DNA of 64,000 nt from Leifsonia sp052114085 (GCF_052114085.1 NZ_JBFREB010000001.1:1054001-1118000); one strand, 5' to 3'. Positions 1 through 8,660 are shown, counted from the first letter of the stretch. Notes: generated from the letters alone by a model not told the origin. Translations and numbers: made by a program.

Positions 1-387
1 GTCAACGTCGCCCTCGGCGGAACGCTCGTTCAGGACCTCGGCGAGGAGTGCGGCCACGTGAACCGCGGGGTCCCCATCCCGCAGGTCCTCACCACCCACA
101 CGGTCGACGTCGCCTCCGGCAGTCGCGTTGCGGACCTCCTCGGCGAACCGACCGTCGAGGTGCGCAGCGCTCACCACCAGGCGGTGGATATGGTCGGCGC
201 CGACCTCGTGGTCACGGCTCGCTCACACGACGGCCACATCGAGGCCGTCGAGCACCGTGACGCTCCCGTCCTGGCCGTGCAGTGGCACCCCGAGGATGTG
301 GCTGCTCCCGCCGGCCAACTGGCAGCCCTGCTCGCGGGCCTCCGCGCCCCCTCCGCCTTCCGTTCGCTCGCCCCCCTCCCCGCCTGA
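1..387 (+). CDS. Gamma-glutamyl-gamma-aminobutyrate hydrolase-like class I glutamine amidotransferase (5' end missing)
   Basis: C-terminal part of a peptidase C26 / PuuD-like protein; the reading frame is open from the first base and its start lies outside the window. The visible 128 residues hold the family's typical NVALGGTLVQDL segment and the end of the catalytic triad, His and Glu in the motif VQWHPED at about residue 98 of the fragment. The nucleophile Cys would lie upstream. Family members cleave gamma-glutamyl amide bonds, for example gamma-glutamyl-GABA in putrescine breakdown. The substrate cannot be fixed from the fragment, and no other putrescine genes are visible. It converges on the methyltransferase gene, with a hairpin repeat in between. 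Confidence 0.85.
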   Translation, partial: VNVALGGTLVQDLGEECGHVNRGVPIPQVLTTHTVDVASGSRVADLLGEPTVEVRSAHHQAVDMVGADLVVTARSHDGHIEAVEHRDAPVLAVQWHPEDVAAPAGQLAALLAGLRAPSAFRSLAPLPA

Positions 388-400
388 CACGCACGCGCCG

Positions 401-457
401 CCGAGGTGCAGGTCGTGGCTGATATTCGACGCGAATAGCAGCAACAACGCTCACCTC
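401..457. repeat. Intergenic imperfect-palindrome repeat, copy A
   Basis: Hairpin between two convergent genes. The outer arms are GAGGTG (403-408) and CACCTC (452-457), and the centre is TATTCG-acg-CGAATA (423-437). The left half is almost identical to the element at 61303-61357 (21 of the first 22 bases). Here it could also act as a bidirectional terminator, although it has no T-run. Confidence 0.7.
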
Positions 458-483
458 AGCGAACAGAGCGCGGAGGCAGCAAG

Positions 484-1101
484 TCAGCCAGGCCAGCCGT
501 TGCGGCCGACCAGCGGCACGAACGCGACAGCGCCGAGGCTCGTCTCGGCCAGCGCGCCGTCCTGGTCGCGCGTGAACAGCGCGAGGCGCTGTGAGCGCCC
601 CGGGCGGCCGACCGGCATGACGATGCGCCCGCCCGGGCGGAGCTGTTCCACCCAGGCCCTCGGCACGGACGGACCGGTCGCCGCCGCCACGATCGCGTCG
701 TACGGCGCGCCGGACGGCCAGCCGAGCGTCCCGTCCCCGGTGACCACCTCGACCCGGTAACCGAGCGCTTCCAACGTCGCGGCGGCTCCGTTCGCGAGGT
801 CCGGATGTCGCTCGATGCTCACCACGCGATGCGCCAGTTGGGCGGTGACCGCCGCCGCGTAGCCCGAACCGGTGCCGACGTCCAGCACCGTGTCCTCGGG
901 CCCGATGCGGGCGGCCTCCAGCATCAGCGCGACGATGTACGGCTGAGAGATCGTCTGCCCGTCGCCGATCGGCATCGGGTGGTCCTGGTAGGCGTACGGC
1001 GCCGCGGAGTCCTCGACGAAGAGGTGGCGAGGCACGCGTCGCATCGCATCGAGGACGCGCTGGTCCTCGATCCCGCGGCGGGCGAGTTGCTCCTCGACCA
1101 T
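484..1101 (-). CDS. pcm: Protein-L-isoaspartate O-methyltransferase
   Basis: Cytoplasmic protein-repair enzyme that transfers methyl from S-adenosylmethionine to L-isoaspartyl residues of aged proteins. The 205 residues show the family N-terminus (MVEEQLARRGI), the segment DGQTISQPYIVALM at about 47-60 and AdoMet motif I LDVGTGSGYAAA at about 73-84, all typical of PCMT, and the length is usual for bacterial forms. The ATG at 1101 is the first start in this frame after the upstream stop. The frame stays open to the end of the neighbouring kinase gene without another usable start codon. It lies 37 nt downstream of the kinase gene on the same strand, so it may be cotranscribed with the sugar locus. 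Confidence 0.92.
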   Translation of the reverse strand: MVEEQLARRGIEDQRVLDAMRRVPRHLFVEDSAAPYAYQDHPMPIGDGQTISQPYIVALMLEAARIGPEDTVLDVGTGSGYAAAVTAQLAHRVVSIERHPDLANGAAATLEALGYRVEVVTGDGTLGWPSGAPYDAIVAAATGPSVPRAWVEQLRPGGRIVMPVGRPGRSQRLALFTRDQDGALAETSLGAVAFVPLVGRNGWPG

Positions 1102-1138
1102 CCGCGCACGTTCGATGGCGTGGTCGTGGTTCGTGGGG

Positions 1139-2134
1139 CTATTGAACCACCGCGGCGGGGCGCTCCTCCAGAGTGCTTCTGGCGTTCTCGACCGCTTCCA
1201 CCCCGGCCCCCGCGGATTCGAGTGCGAGCAGCGCGGCGCCGAGGATGGGGGCGGCTGTCACCAGCTCCATCCGGGCCGCAGGTGCCCGCTCGGCGAGGAG
1301 GCGCTCGATCGTCCCGAGGAGACGCTCGTCACGGCCGCCGATGACGCCGCCGCCCAGCACGACGGGCACCGCCTTCGCAAGCAGCTCCAGGCGGCGCAGC
1401 GTGGTGACAGCCATCGTCACGATCTCCTCCGCCTGCTCGTCGACCAGTCCGGCCGCGATGGCATCCCTCTCACGGGAGCAGGCGAAGACCGTGGGCGAGA
1501 GGCGCGCCAGGTCGTTACTGGCCAGCCGCCCGAAATGGATGGCCTCGATCACCTCCTGCACCGTGTCCAGCCCGAAGGCGGCCGGAACAGCTTCGGCGAG
1601 CACGGTCGGCGCGCCGCGTCCGTCGACAGCACGCGCGGCGTACCAGAGGGCACGTTCGCCCAGGTGCCAACCGCCGCCCCAGTCTCCCGAGATCGTGCCG
1701 AGGGAGGGATACCGGATTGCACGCCCGTCGGAGCGCACGCCGACGCAGTTGATGCCGGTCCCGCAGACGACGGCGACGGCATCCGGCTCACCCGTGCCGG
1801 CGCGGAGCAGCGCGAACAGGTCGTTGTCGACCGTCGCCGCTGCCCACGGTGTTCCGGCGATCTCCCTGCGGAACTCGTCGATCTCACTCGGCAGATCGAG
1901 CCCGGAGAGGTACAGATTCGCCGCGGCGATCGATCGCGGGCCGGTCTCCTCCAGGAGGCGGCCGATCAGCCCGGACACCAGGTCCGCCGAGCCGCGCATC
2001 CCGATCACGTGCGGGCTCGACGTCTCGCCGCGGGCCTCGGCGACGACCGTACCGTCGAGCTCCAGCGCGACCGCGTCGGTCTTCGAGCCACCGCCGTCGA
2101 GGGCGATGACCAGCGGGGCTCCGGCGCCGGTCAT
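1139..2134 (-). CDS. BadF/BadG-type ATPase family sugar kinase (N-acetylglucosamine-kinase-like)
   Basis: 331 residues of the ASKHA fold. Phosphate-1 motif ALDGGGSKTD lies near the N-terminus, followed by VVCGTGINCVG at about 127 and SGDWGGGWHLG at about 155. These match the BadF/BadG/BcrA/BcrD ATPase family, which includes N-acetylglucosamine kinases. I chose the ATG at 2134 because it forms an ATGA overlap with the stop of the GH4 gene and has GGAG 8 nt upstream; an in-frame GTG at 2143 is the alternative. As the last sugar gene of the cluster, it probably phosphorylates the imported sugar before or after GH4 cleavage. Substrate specificity is inferred from context. Confidence 0.82.
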   Translation of the reverse strand: MTGAGAPLVIALDGGGSKTDAVALELDGTVVAEARGETSSPHVIGMRGSADLVSGLIGRLLEETGPRSIAAANLYLSGLDLPSEIDEFRREIAGTPWAAATVDNDLFALLRAGTGEPDAVAVVCGTGINCVGVRSDGRAIRYPSLGTISGDWGGGWHLGERALWYAARAVDGRGAPTVLAEAVPAAFGLDTVQEVIEAIHFGRLASNDLARLSPTVFACSRERDAIAAGLVDEQAEEIVTMAVTTLRRLELLAKAVPVVLGGGVIGGRDERLLGTIERLLAERAPAARMELVTAAPILGAALLALESAGAGVEAVENARSTLEERPAAVVQ

Positions 2135-3402
2135 CGCGCCCACTCCAGGTGGTCGCGATTGTGCGCGATCAGCAGATCGGTGAGCCGCTCGGCCCGGTCG
2201 TATTGACCGACGAGGGGATGCGCGAGCATCGCGCGCAGCACCCGGTCACGTCCGCCGTGCACGGCCGCGTCCAGAGCGAGCCGCTCGTAGCCGGCGACGT
2301 GGGAGATGAGCCCGGCGTGATCGGCGGGCAGGGGGTCGATCGGCAGCGCGGTGACGCCCCGCGCATCCACCGTCGCCGGCACCTCGATCACGTGATCGTC
2401 GGGGAGGAACGGCAGCGCGCCGTCGTTACGCAGGTTCACGACCTGGACGTCTCCCCGGTCGCCCGTCAGCGAGGCGATCAGGTCCACTGCCGCCTCCGAG
2501 TAGAACGCGCCGCCGCGCTGCGCCAGCTGTTCTGGCTTGGTGTCGACGGCCGGGTCGCCGTACAGCTCCAGCAGCTCGCGCTCCACGCGCTGCACCGCCT
2601 CGGCCCGGGTGGGGGAGTCCAGTTGCTCGCGCAGCACCTCGTCGTGGGCGTAGTAGTAGCGCAGGTAGTAGCTGGGCACGTCGCCGAGCAGGCGCAGCAG
2701 CGAGGCGGGCAGTTCGACCTCCTCGGCCAGCTGCTCCAGCCGGGTGTCGAGGAGCCCGGGGAGGGCATCCCGCGTACCCGTCGCATCCGTCACGAGTGCT
2801 GAACGCTCCCAGGTCAGGTGGTTGAGGCCGACGTGCCCGAGCTGCACCTGGCCCGGCGTGACATCCAGGAGGGCCGCGAACCGGCGCTGGAAGCCGATCG
2901 CCACGTTGCACAGGCCGACGGCACGATGGCCTTCCTGCAGGAGTGCGCGGGTCACGATGCCGACAGGGTTGGTGAAGTCGACGATCCAGGCGTCCGGCCT
3001 GGCGTGCTTGCGGACCTCTTCTGCGACGCGGAGGACGACCGGCACGGTCCGCAGCGCCTTGGCGAAGCCGCCGGGGCCCGTCGTCTCCTGGCCGATGCAG
3101 CCGCACTCGTGCGGCCAGGTCTCGTCTCCGTGGCGTGCGGCCTGGCCGCCGACCCGCAGCTGGAGCAGGACGACGTCCGCGTCCGCGACGCCCGCCACCA
3201 GGTCGGAGGTAGGAACGACACGGCCGGAGTGGCCGGCGGCGCGGAACATCCGCTGACTCATCCCGCCGACCAGTCGCAGCCGTTCAGGATCCGGGTCGAC
3301 CAGCCACAGTTCCTCGATCGGCAACACATCGCGCAGCCGGGCGAAGCCGTCGATGAGTTCGGGGGTGTAGGTGGAGCCGCCTCCGACGACCGTCAGTTTC
3401 AC
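2131..3402 (-). CDS. 6-phospho-beta-glucosidase, glycoside hydrolase family 4
   Basis: NAD- and metal-dependent glycosidase of family GH4, 423 residues. The Rossmann start is VVGGGSTYTPEL. The metal/substrate segment is GLCNVAIG at about 173 (6-phospho-beta-glucosidases usually read CNVP here, so one Pro is replaced). GHVGLNHLTW follows at about 198, then SYYLRYYYAHDEVL. Family members cleave phosphorylated disaccharides by transient oxidation at C3. The start is a GTG only 3 nt after the stop of the upstream permease gene, so the two are translationally close. No PTS component is present, so the 6-phosphate must come from a cytoplasmic kinase. Confidence 0.88.
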   Translation of the reverse strand: MKLTVVGGGSTYTPELIDGFARLRDVLPIEELWLVDPDPERLRLVGGMSQRMFRAAGHSGRVVPTSDLVAGVADADVVLLQLRVGGQAARHGDETWPHECGCIGQETTGPGGFAKALRTVPVVLRVAEEVRKHARPDAWIVDFTNPVGIVTRALLQEGHRAVGLCNVAIGFQRRFAALLDVTPGQVQLGHVGLNHLTWERSALVTDATGTRDALPGLLDTRLEQLAEEVELPASLLRLLGDVPSYYLRYYYAHDEVLREQLDSPTRAEAVQRVERELLELYGDPAVDTKPEQLAQRGGAFYSEAAVDLIASLTGDRGDVQVVNLRNDGALPFLPDDHVIEVPATVDARGVTALPIDPLPADHAGLISHVAGYERLALDAAVHGGRDRVLRAMLAHPLVGQYDRAERLTDLLIAHNRDHLEWAR

Positions 3403-3405
3403 GAG

Positions 3406-4314
3406 TTATCCCTTCACGCCGGTGAGTGTGATGCCCTCCACGAAGACGCGTTGGGCGAAGAAGAAGATGAGGACCACGGGGAGGGTGACGAGCATCGTCA
3501 TCGCCATCGTGAGCCCCCAGTCGGTGCCGTGGACACCGCGGAACGACGCGAGGCCGTACGCGACCGGCCAGGCGGCCGGGTTCTCGGATGTGTACAGCAG
3601 CGGTCCGTAGTAGTCGTTCCAGGAGGCGAAGAACAGGAAGATCGCGGTCGCCGCGATGCCGGGCTTCGCCATCGGCAGCACCACCCGCCACAGCACGCCG
3701 AACTCGCCGTTGCCGTCGATGCGTGCGGCGTCCGAGTACTCGGTCGGGATGGTGAGGAAGAACTGCCGCAGCAGGAAGATCGAGAACGCGTCGCCCAGCA
3801 GATTCGGCAGGATGAGCGGCCACAGCGTCCCGGTCAGCCCCAGCTGCGACCACATCACATAGATCGGAATCGCGGTGACCTGCGGTGGCAGCAGCATCGC
3901 GATGATGATCACGGTGAACAGCACGCCCGAGCCGCGGAACCGGATCTTGGCGAGCGCATACGCGGCCGGGATGCTCGACACCAGCATGAAGGCGGTGGCG
4001 AGCACTGCGTACACAGCGGAGTTCGCGAACCACTGCGCCAGCGGGACGGTCGTGAACACCTTCACGTAGTTGTCCCAGCGGAACGGCTGGGGCCACAGCG
4101 AGGCCGTCAGGGTCTGCTCGCTCGACATCAGCGACGTCAGGAAGACGAACACGACGGGAGCGACGAACAGCACGGCCAGGACGACAAGCACCGCGTGCTC
4201 GGCGATCCACGCGAGGATGCGCCGGGAGCGTGCCGAACGCGGCGTGGGGATGCGCCGGGGCGCGAGCGGGCGGTTCGCCGCGGTCGTGTCGGGATCGAGG
4301 GTGGCGGAGGTCAT
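3406..4314 (-). CDS. Carbohydrate ABC transporter permease, MalG type
   Basis: 302-residue inner-membrane subunit with about six membrane segments, the first at about residues 35-55. The EAA loop that contacts the ATPase is visible as EYSDAARIDGNGEF near residue 200. Its motif and position as second permease fit the MalG/CUT1 family. The ATG at 4314 overlaps the stop of the first permease (ATGA). The much longer open frame upstream is only the shadow of that gene. No ATP-binding subunit is encoded here; CUT1 systems in actinobacteria commonly share an MsiK-type ATPase encoded elsewhere (inference). Confidence 0.92.
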   Translation of the reverse strand: MTSATLDPDTTAANRPLAPRRIPTPRSARSRRILAWIAEHAVLVVLAVLFVAPVVFVFLTSLMSSEQTLTASLWPQPFRWDNYVKVFTTVPLAQWFANSAVYAVLATAFMLVSSIPAAYALAKIRFRGSGVLFTVIIIAMLLPPQVTAIPIYVMWSQLGLTGTLWPLILPNLLGDAFSIFLLRQFFLTIPTEYSDAARIDGNGEFGVLWRVVLPMAKPGIAATAIFLFFASWNDYYGPLLYTSENPAAWPVAYGLASFRGVHGTDWGLTMAMTMLVTLPVVLIFFFAQRVFVEGITLTGVKG

Positions 4315-5294
4315 TGCGCGCCTTCCGGGGTGAACGCCTTGAAGCGGCGGAGCAGCAGGACGAGGATGACGGCCGCGACCACGAACAGCAGCACCGCGAG
4401 AGCCGAGGCATAGCCGAGCTGGTACGTGCCGAACCCGCGCACGTACAGCCACTGCGTGTAGGTCAGGAGCGAGCCGTCCGGATAGCCGAGGTTGGTGGAG
4501 ATGCCCTGCCCCACCACGGCTTTGCCGGAGGCGACCGACGACGCCACCGCCGCCTCCGTGAAGTACTGGATGGCCGCGATCACTCCGGTCACCGCGGCGA
4601 AGAGCAGCACCGGCGAAATCGACGGCATGGTGACGTAGCGGACCTTCTGCGCGCCGCTCGCGCCGTCGAGGGAGGCGGCCTCGTACTGCTCGCGCGGCAC
4701 ATCCAGCAGAGCGGCAAGAAAGATGATCATGATGTCGCCCATGACCCAGATCCCGAGCAGTGCCAGCGAGGGCTTCGACCACGCGGGGTCGTTGAACCAG
4801 AGCGGGCCCTTGATCCCGAACCAGCCGAGCACCTGGTTGACCGGACCGGTTCCCGGGTTGAACAGGAACACGAAGGCGACAACGCTCGCCACCGGCGGCA
4901 CCAGCGCCGGCAGGTAGAACACCGTCCGCCAGAGACCGGAGGCGCGGCGCGCGCGGGCCAGGAGGCCGGCGATGAGCAGTGCGAAGGCGGTCTTCACCGG
5001 CACCCAGATCACGACGAACCACAGCGTGTTGAGCGTCGCGAGCCAGACGTTCGGGTCTTGGGTGAACAGGTACTCGTAGTTGCGCAACCCGATCCACTGC
5101 GGCGCCGAAACGAGGTCGAAGCGCGTGAACGAGTAGTAGATGGAGGCGATGAGCGGGTAGACGAAGAAGATCAGCAGCCCCAGCAGTGCGGGCGCCAGGA
5201 GCGCCAGCGTGACGAGGTTCCGCCGCCGTCGTGCGGGGGAGCGCCGTGCGGGGCGGGCGGCGACCCGCCCCGCACGATCGATGGTCGCGGTCAT
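4311..5294 (-). CDS. Carbohydrate ABC transporter permease, MalF type
   Basis: 327 residues with about six membrane segments after an Arg-rich N-terminal tail. It carries the CUT1 family EAA loop EQYEAASLDGASGAQ near residue 215. It lies 10 nt downstream of the solute-binding-protein gene and overlaps the second permease by ATGA, so the three form one operon. Together they would form the membrane channel for a mono- or oligosaccharide delivered by the binding lipoprotein. Confidence 0.92.
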   Translation of the reverse strand: MTATIDRAGRVAARPARRSPARRRRNLVTLALLAPALLGLLIFFVYPLIASIYYSFTRFDLVSAPQWIGLRNYEYLFTQDPNVWLATLNTLWFVVIWVPVKTAFALLIAGLLARARRASGLWRTVFYLPALVPPVASVVAFVFLFNPGTGPVNQVLGWFGIKGPLWFNDPAWSKPSLALLGIWVMGDIMIIFLAALLDVPREQYEAASLDGASGAQKVRYVTMPSISPVLLFAAVTGVIAAIQYFTEAAVASSVASGKAVVGQGISTNLGYPDGSLLTYTQWLYVRGFGTYQLGYASALAVLLFVVAAVILVLLLRRFKAFTPEGAQ

Positions 5295-5304
5295 GACGTT
5301 CGGC

Positions 5305-6636
5305 TCACGGACCGGTGCTCAGCGCGAGCGCGTCGTCGATCTGCTTGTCGACCGCCTTCAGCCCGGCATCGAGGTCGCCGCCCTGGCTCTGGTACTTGTT
5401 CCACCAGTCCTCGAACGACTGCTGGTAGCCGGCGCCCAGAGGGCTGGCGGGCGTGGTCTGGACGTTCTTGTTGGACGCGATGTCGAGGAAGGTCTTGAAC
5501 TGGTCCGAGACCTCCAACTTCGGCGAGTTGAGCGCATCCTTCGTGGTCGGCACGTTCTTCAGGCCGTTCGCAAGCTTCACGACGGCGTCGGTGTCGGTCG
5601 TCAGGTACTTCATCAGCGCCCAGGCGAGTTCGGGCTGCGTCGACCCCTTCGAGATGCCCATGATGTTCCCGGTGATGTAGCCGCCGCCGTAGAGGTCGGT
5701 GTGGTTGTCCGCTGTCGGGAACGGCGCGGTGCCGTAGTTCAGCTGCTTCGCCTGGTCGTCGATGAACGCCGTGCGGTATTCGCCGTCGAGGTTCATCGCG
5801 ACCTGCCCGGTCTGGAAGGCGTTATCCGCGGAGAACTCCTGGCCCAGTCCCGAGGTGAAGGTATTGAGCTTGTCCCAGCCGATCTTGTCGACGAACCCCT
5901 TCTGCCAGGTCATCAGCTCCTTCCAGCCCTCGCTCGAGCCGATCGCGCTGGTGCCGTCCGGCTTGAGCCATGCGGCGTCGGCGGCCGGGCCGTAGTGGGC
6001 GGCCGAGTTCTCGTACCAGCCCATGGTTGGGTTGAAGCCGAGGGTCTTGATGGAGCCGTCCGCCTTGAAGGTCGTCAGCTTCTCGGCCATCGACTCCAGT
6101 TCACCCAGGGTCTTCGGCGGCGCGGTGAAGCCGGCGCCCCGCAGAAGGTCCTTGTTGTAATAGAGGCCGTACACATCGGCGAGCATCGGCATCGCGCAGC
6201 GCGTGCCCTTGTACTCGGTGTACGACTTCACGGTGTCGGAGAACTGGCCCATGTCGACGCCGTCCCGCTCGATGACCTTGTTCAGGCTGCGGAAGGCACC
6301 GTTGGAGCAGAAGTTGCCGACGATATCGGTGGAGTAGGACAGTCCGACGTCGACCTTGCTTCCGGTGGCGATCGCCTTCTGGAGTTTCTCGTCGTCCTGG
6401 CCGGAGTGGACGTCGACCTTGATCTTCGGGTACTTCTTCTCGAAATCGTCGACGACCGACTGGATGACCTTCGCCTCGCGGTCGGAGAAGAAGTGCCAGA
6501 ACGACACAGTGCCGCTGAGGTCCTTCGGCGTGGTCTCGCTGAAGGTCGCGCTTCCGGACCCTCCGGAGCATCCGGAGAGGACGAGCGCGGCGGCGGCGGT
6601 GACCGCGGCCGCGGTGATGAGATGACGGTGTTTCAC
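5305..6636 (-). CDS. Extracellular sugar-binding lipoprotein of an ABC transporter
   Basis: 443 residues. The N-terminus is a lipoprotein signal with lipobox LSGCSG, the Cys being at about residue 23. The mature part is a family 1 solute-binding protein, with motifs such as WHFFSDREAKVIQ and GQVAMNLDGEY. It would sit on the outer face of the membrane and deliver sugar to the two permeases. The start is GTG at 6636 with GGGAG 8 nt upstream. Ligand identity is not evident. The neighbouring GH4 enzyme and GlcNAc-kinase-like protein suggest a beta-glucoside or amino-sugar oligosaccharide. Confidence 0.92.
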   Translation of the reverse strand: MKHRHLITAAAVTAAAALVLSGCSGGSGSATFSETTPKDLSGTVSFWHFFSDREAKVIQSVVDDFEKKYPKIKVDVHSGQDDEKLQKAIATGSKVDVGLSYSTDIVGNFCSNGAFRSLNKVIERDGVDMGQFSDTVKSYTEYKGTRCAMPMLADVYGLYYNKDLLRGAGFTAPPKTLGELESMAEKLTTFKADGSIKTLGFNPTMGWYENSAAHYGPAADAAWLKPDGTSAIGSSEGWKELMTWQKGFVDKIGWDKLNTFTSGLGQEFSADNAFQTGQVAMNLDGEYRTAFIDDQAKQLNYGTAPFPTADNHTDLYGGGYITGNIMGISKGSTQPELAWALMKYLTTDTDAVVKLANGLKNVPTTKDALNSPKLEVSDQFKTFLDIASNKNVQTTPASPLGAGYQQSFEDWWNKYQSQGGDLDAGLKAVDKQIDDALALSTGP

Positions 6637-6711
6637 GGGTGTGACTCCCTCACTGCTGGTGGTGCGGGTGGATGATGCAGGGCAGACGGTGCAATGGCAG
6701 GACGCGGAACG

Positions 6712-7863
6712 CTACGGTGCGATCCGCGACACTTCGGCGAAGAGCGCATCGCGCACGTCGCCGATGAGGTGCTCCCGGGCTCCGCGGAGGACGGGATGAG
6801 CAGCGACGCCGGTCGCGACGACGCTGCGGTCGCCCCAGGCGGGGCGGAGCTCGGCGGTGACCAGCGCGGCGAGGCGGGGACCGCCGGCCTGGCCTGTCGC
6901 GCCACCGAGGACGACGAGTTCGGGATCGAGCAGGGCGAGCACGGGGACGACGCCCACGGCCACGCGGCGGGCCAGTTCGTGCAGGAAGGCCTCGCGCGCA
7001 TCGGGTGTGCCGTCGAACTGCGGTGACAGCCCGTGGGCGTCGGCGAGGCGCGCGACGGCGGGACCTCCGATGAGGTCCTGCAGGTCGCGGGCGTCCGCAT
7101 CCAACTCGGCCGCCGAGCGAGGGATGGGCAGGTAGCCGATTTCGCCCGCGCCGCCCGACGCGCCCCGGTGGACGCTGCCGCCCTGGTCGACGGAGAGGCC
7201 GAGGCCTTCGCCCATCCAGAGCAGCGCGAAGCCGCCCGCGTCGCGTCCGGCACCGTCGGTCCGCTCGGCGAGGGCCGCCAGGTTCACGTCGTTGTCGATG
7301 CGCACCGCACGCCCGAGCGCGTCGCCGAGGCGGCGGCGGATGCCCTGCTTGGGCCACCCGGGCAGCGTCTCGATGTAGGTCAGCTCGTCGGTACGCGGGT
7401 CGAGCGCGCCCTGGACGCCGATGCAGACGGCGCCGACGCGTTCGGGGTCGACGCCCGCCGCTTCGCATGCCGCGTCGATCGCGAGCCGCACATCCACCTC
7501 GGGGGAGCGGCCGGCGAGCGGGGTGACGGCGATGGGTCGCTCCTCGCCGGCGGCGTCGACGACGGTCGAGCGGATGACCTCCGCGTCGATGTCGATCGCG
7601 ACGCCGAGCATCCGATCGGTGCGGACCGCGTAGCTCGCGGCGTTCGGTCCCCGTCCACCGGACACCTCGCCGACGACGTGGATGAGACCCGCCGTCTCGA
7701 GCCGCGAGACCATCTGGGCGGCGGTGGGCTTGGAGAGCCCGGAGAGCTCGCCGATGCGGTTGCGGGTGAGGACGCCGTGCTCGAGCAGCAGCGACAGCGC
7801 AGTGCGGTCGTTGGTCTCGCGCAGCCACCCGGGGGTGCCCCGAACCGGTCCGGTCATCCTCAT
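6712..7863 (-). CDS. ROK-family transcriptional regulator
   Basis: 383 residues. An N-terminal winged helix-turn-helix (LTRNRIGELSGLSKPTAAQM at about 32-51) is followed by a ROK sugar-binding domain with GASGGAGEIGYLP near residue 235. The usual CxCGxxGC zinc motif is absent after that segment, and the DxGxT ATP motif is not intact. It therefore looks like a sugar-responsive repressor, not a kinase. It is codirectional with, and 75 nt upstream of, the binding-protein gene, and probably controls the sugar locus. A second in-frame ATG lies two codons downstream at 7857. Confidence 0.9.
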   Translation of the reverse strand: MRMTGPVRGTPGWLRETNDRTALSLLLEHGVLTRNRIGELSGLSKPTAAQMVSRLETAGLIHVVGEVSGGRGPNAASYAVRTDRMLGVAIDIDAEVIRSTVVDAAGEERPIAVTPLAGRSPEVDVRLAIDAACEAAGVDPERVGAVCIGVQGALDPRTDELTYIETLPGWPKQGIRRRLGDALGRAVRIDNDVNLAALAERTDGAGRDAGGFALLWMGEGLGLSVDQGGSVHRGASGGAGEIGYLPIPRSAAELDADARDLQDLIGGPAVARLADAHGLSPQFDGTPDAREAFLHELARRVAVGVVPVLALLDPELVVLGGATGQAGGPRLAALVTAELRPAWGDRSVVATGVAAHPVLRGAREHLIGDVRDALFAEVSRIAP

Positions 7864-7909
7864 CCCTTCGTTGGAACGATGCTTTCGCGAGAATGTATCA
7901 GGAAAGTTT

Positions 7910-7922
7910 CTTTATAGTAAAG
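7910..7922. promoter_or_regulatory. Candidate ROK operator palindrome
   Basis: CTTTA-tag-TAAAG inverted repeat inside the only strongly AT-rich stretch of the neighbourhood (about 7890-7945), upstream of the ROK gene and between divergent genes. The position fits an autoregulatory operator. This is inference. Confidence 0.4.
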
Positions 7923-8015
7923 CTCTTGTTTCGAATTGTGCCCTGATTGTTCCCTCAGAAGCTGAACTATTCGGGGCCCCGGCAGCGTGCACAGGATGGA
8001 AGGGAGCATCCGCTC

Positions 8016-8579
8016 ATGAGAACCATCACTGCACGCATCCGCCTCGGCGCTCTGACCGCCGGAGCCGCCGCCGCGCTCCTCGCGCTCGCCGCCTGCTCGT
8101 CCGGAGGAGGGTCCGGGAGCGGCTACGGGGCGCCGGCGAGCCCGTCCCCGTCGTCGTCATCGTCGTCCTCCTCCGCATCCGCCTCGGGAGGAGAGATCCT
8201 GAAGACCGGATCGACGACACTCGGCACGGTCGTCGTCGACGGCAAGGGCCTCACCGCCTACGTCTTCGACAAGGACACTGCCAACTCCGGCAAGAGCGTC
8301 TGCACGGGCGCCTGCGCCGCCCAGTGGCCGGCGATCGAGGCCACCAGCGACCACCCGGCCGTCACCGGCGTCACCGGGACCATCGGCACCATCACCGGGG
8401 TCGACGGCAAGAAGCAGGTCACGCTGAACGGCTGGCCGCTCTACACCTTCGCCCAGGACACCTCCGCGGGTGATGTCACCGGCCAGGGCTTCGCCGGGAT
8501 CTGGTGGGTCGTCGGTCCGGACGGCACGAAGATCATGTCGGCATCCTCGTCGTCCTCATCCGGCGGCTACTCGAAGTAG
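8016..8579 (+). CDS. Lipoprotein with two COG4315-type YxFxxD repeats
   Basis: 187 residues. Signal peptide with lipobox LAAC (Cys at about 28), then a poly-Ser/Pro linker (about 40-58), then two related modules containing YVFDKD and YTFAQD. The first module also has a CTGAC Cys pair, and the second has WPLY and GIWWVV. This matches the secreted 'lipoprotein with Yx(FWY)xxD motif' family, whose function is not established. The ATG at 8016 is preceded by GGAAGGGAG. A Ser-rich stretch also closes the protein before its Gly-Gly-Tyr tail. It stands alone, between the ROK gene and a hairpin. Confidence 0.85.
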   Translation: MRTITARIRLGALTAGAAAALLALAACSSGGGSGSGYGAPASPSPSSSSSSSSASASGGEILKTGSTTLGTVVVDGKGLTAYVFDKDTANSGKSVCTGACAAQWPAIEATSDHPAVTGVTGTIGTITGVDGKKQVTLNGWPLYTFAQDTSAGDVTGQGFAGIWWVVGPDGTKIMSASSSSSSGGYSK

Positions 8580-8586
8580 CGGCACC

Positions 8587-8649
8587 CGACGAGTGGTGAC
8601 ATCTGGTCGCAACTCGACCCCCATTCGAGCAGCGACTCACCACTCGTCG
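8587..8649. terminator. Long hairpin between convergent genes (probable bidirectional terminator)
   Basis: Perfect 13-bp arms CGACGAGTGGTGA (8587-8599) and TCACCACTCGTCG (8637-8649). Nested inside are GTCGC/GCGAC (8606-8610 / 8632-8636) and CTCGA/TCGAG (8613-8617 / 8625-8629). There is no T-run. It sits exactly between two convergent genes. Confidence 0.6.
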
Positions 8650-8660
8650 AGGGACCGCGC

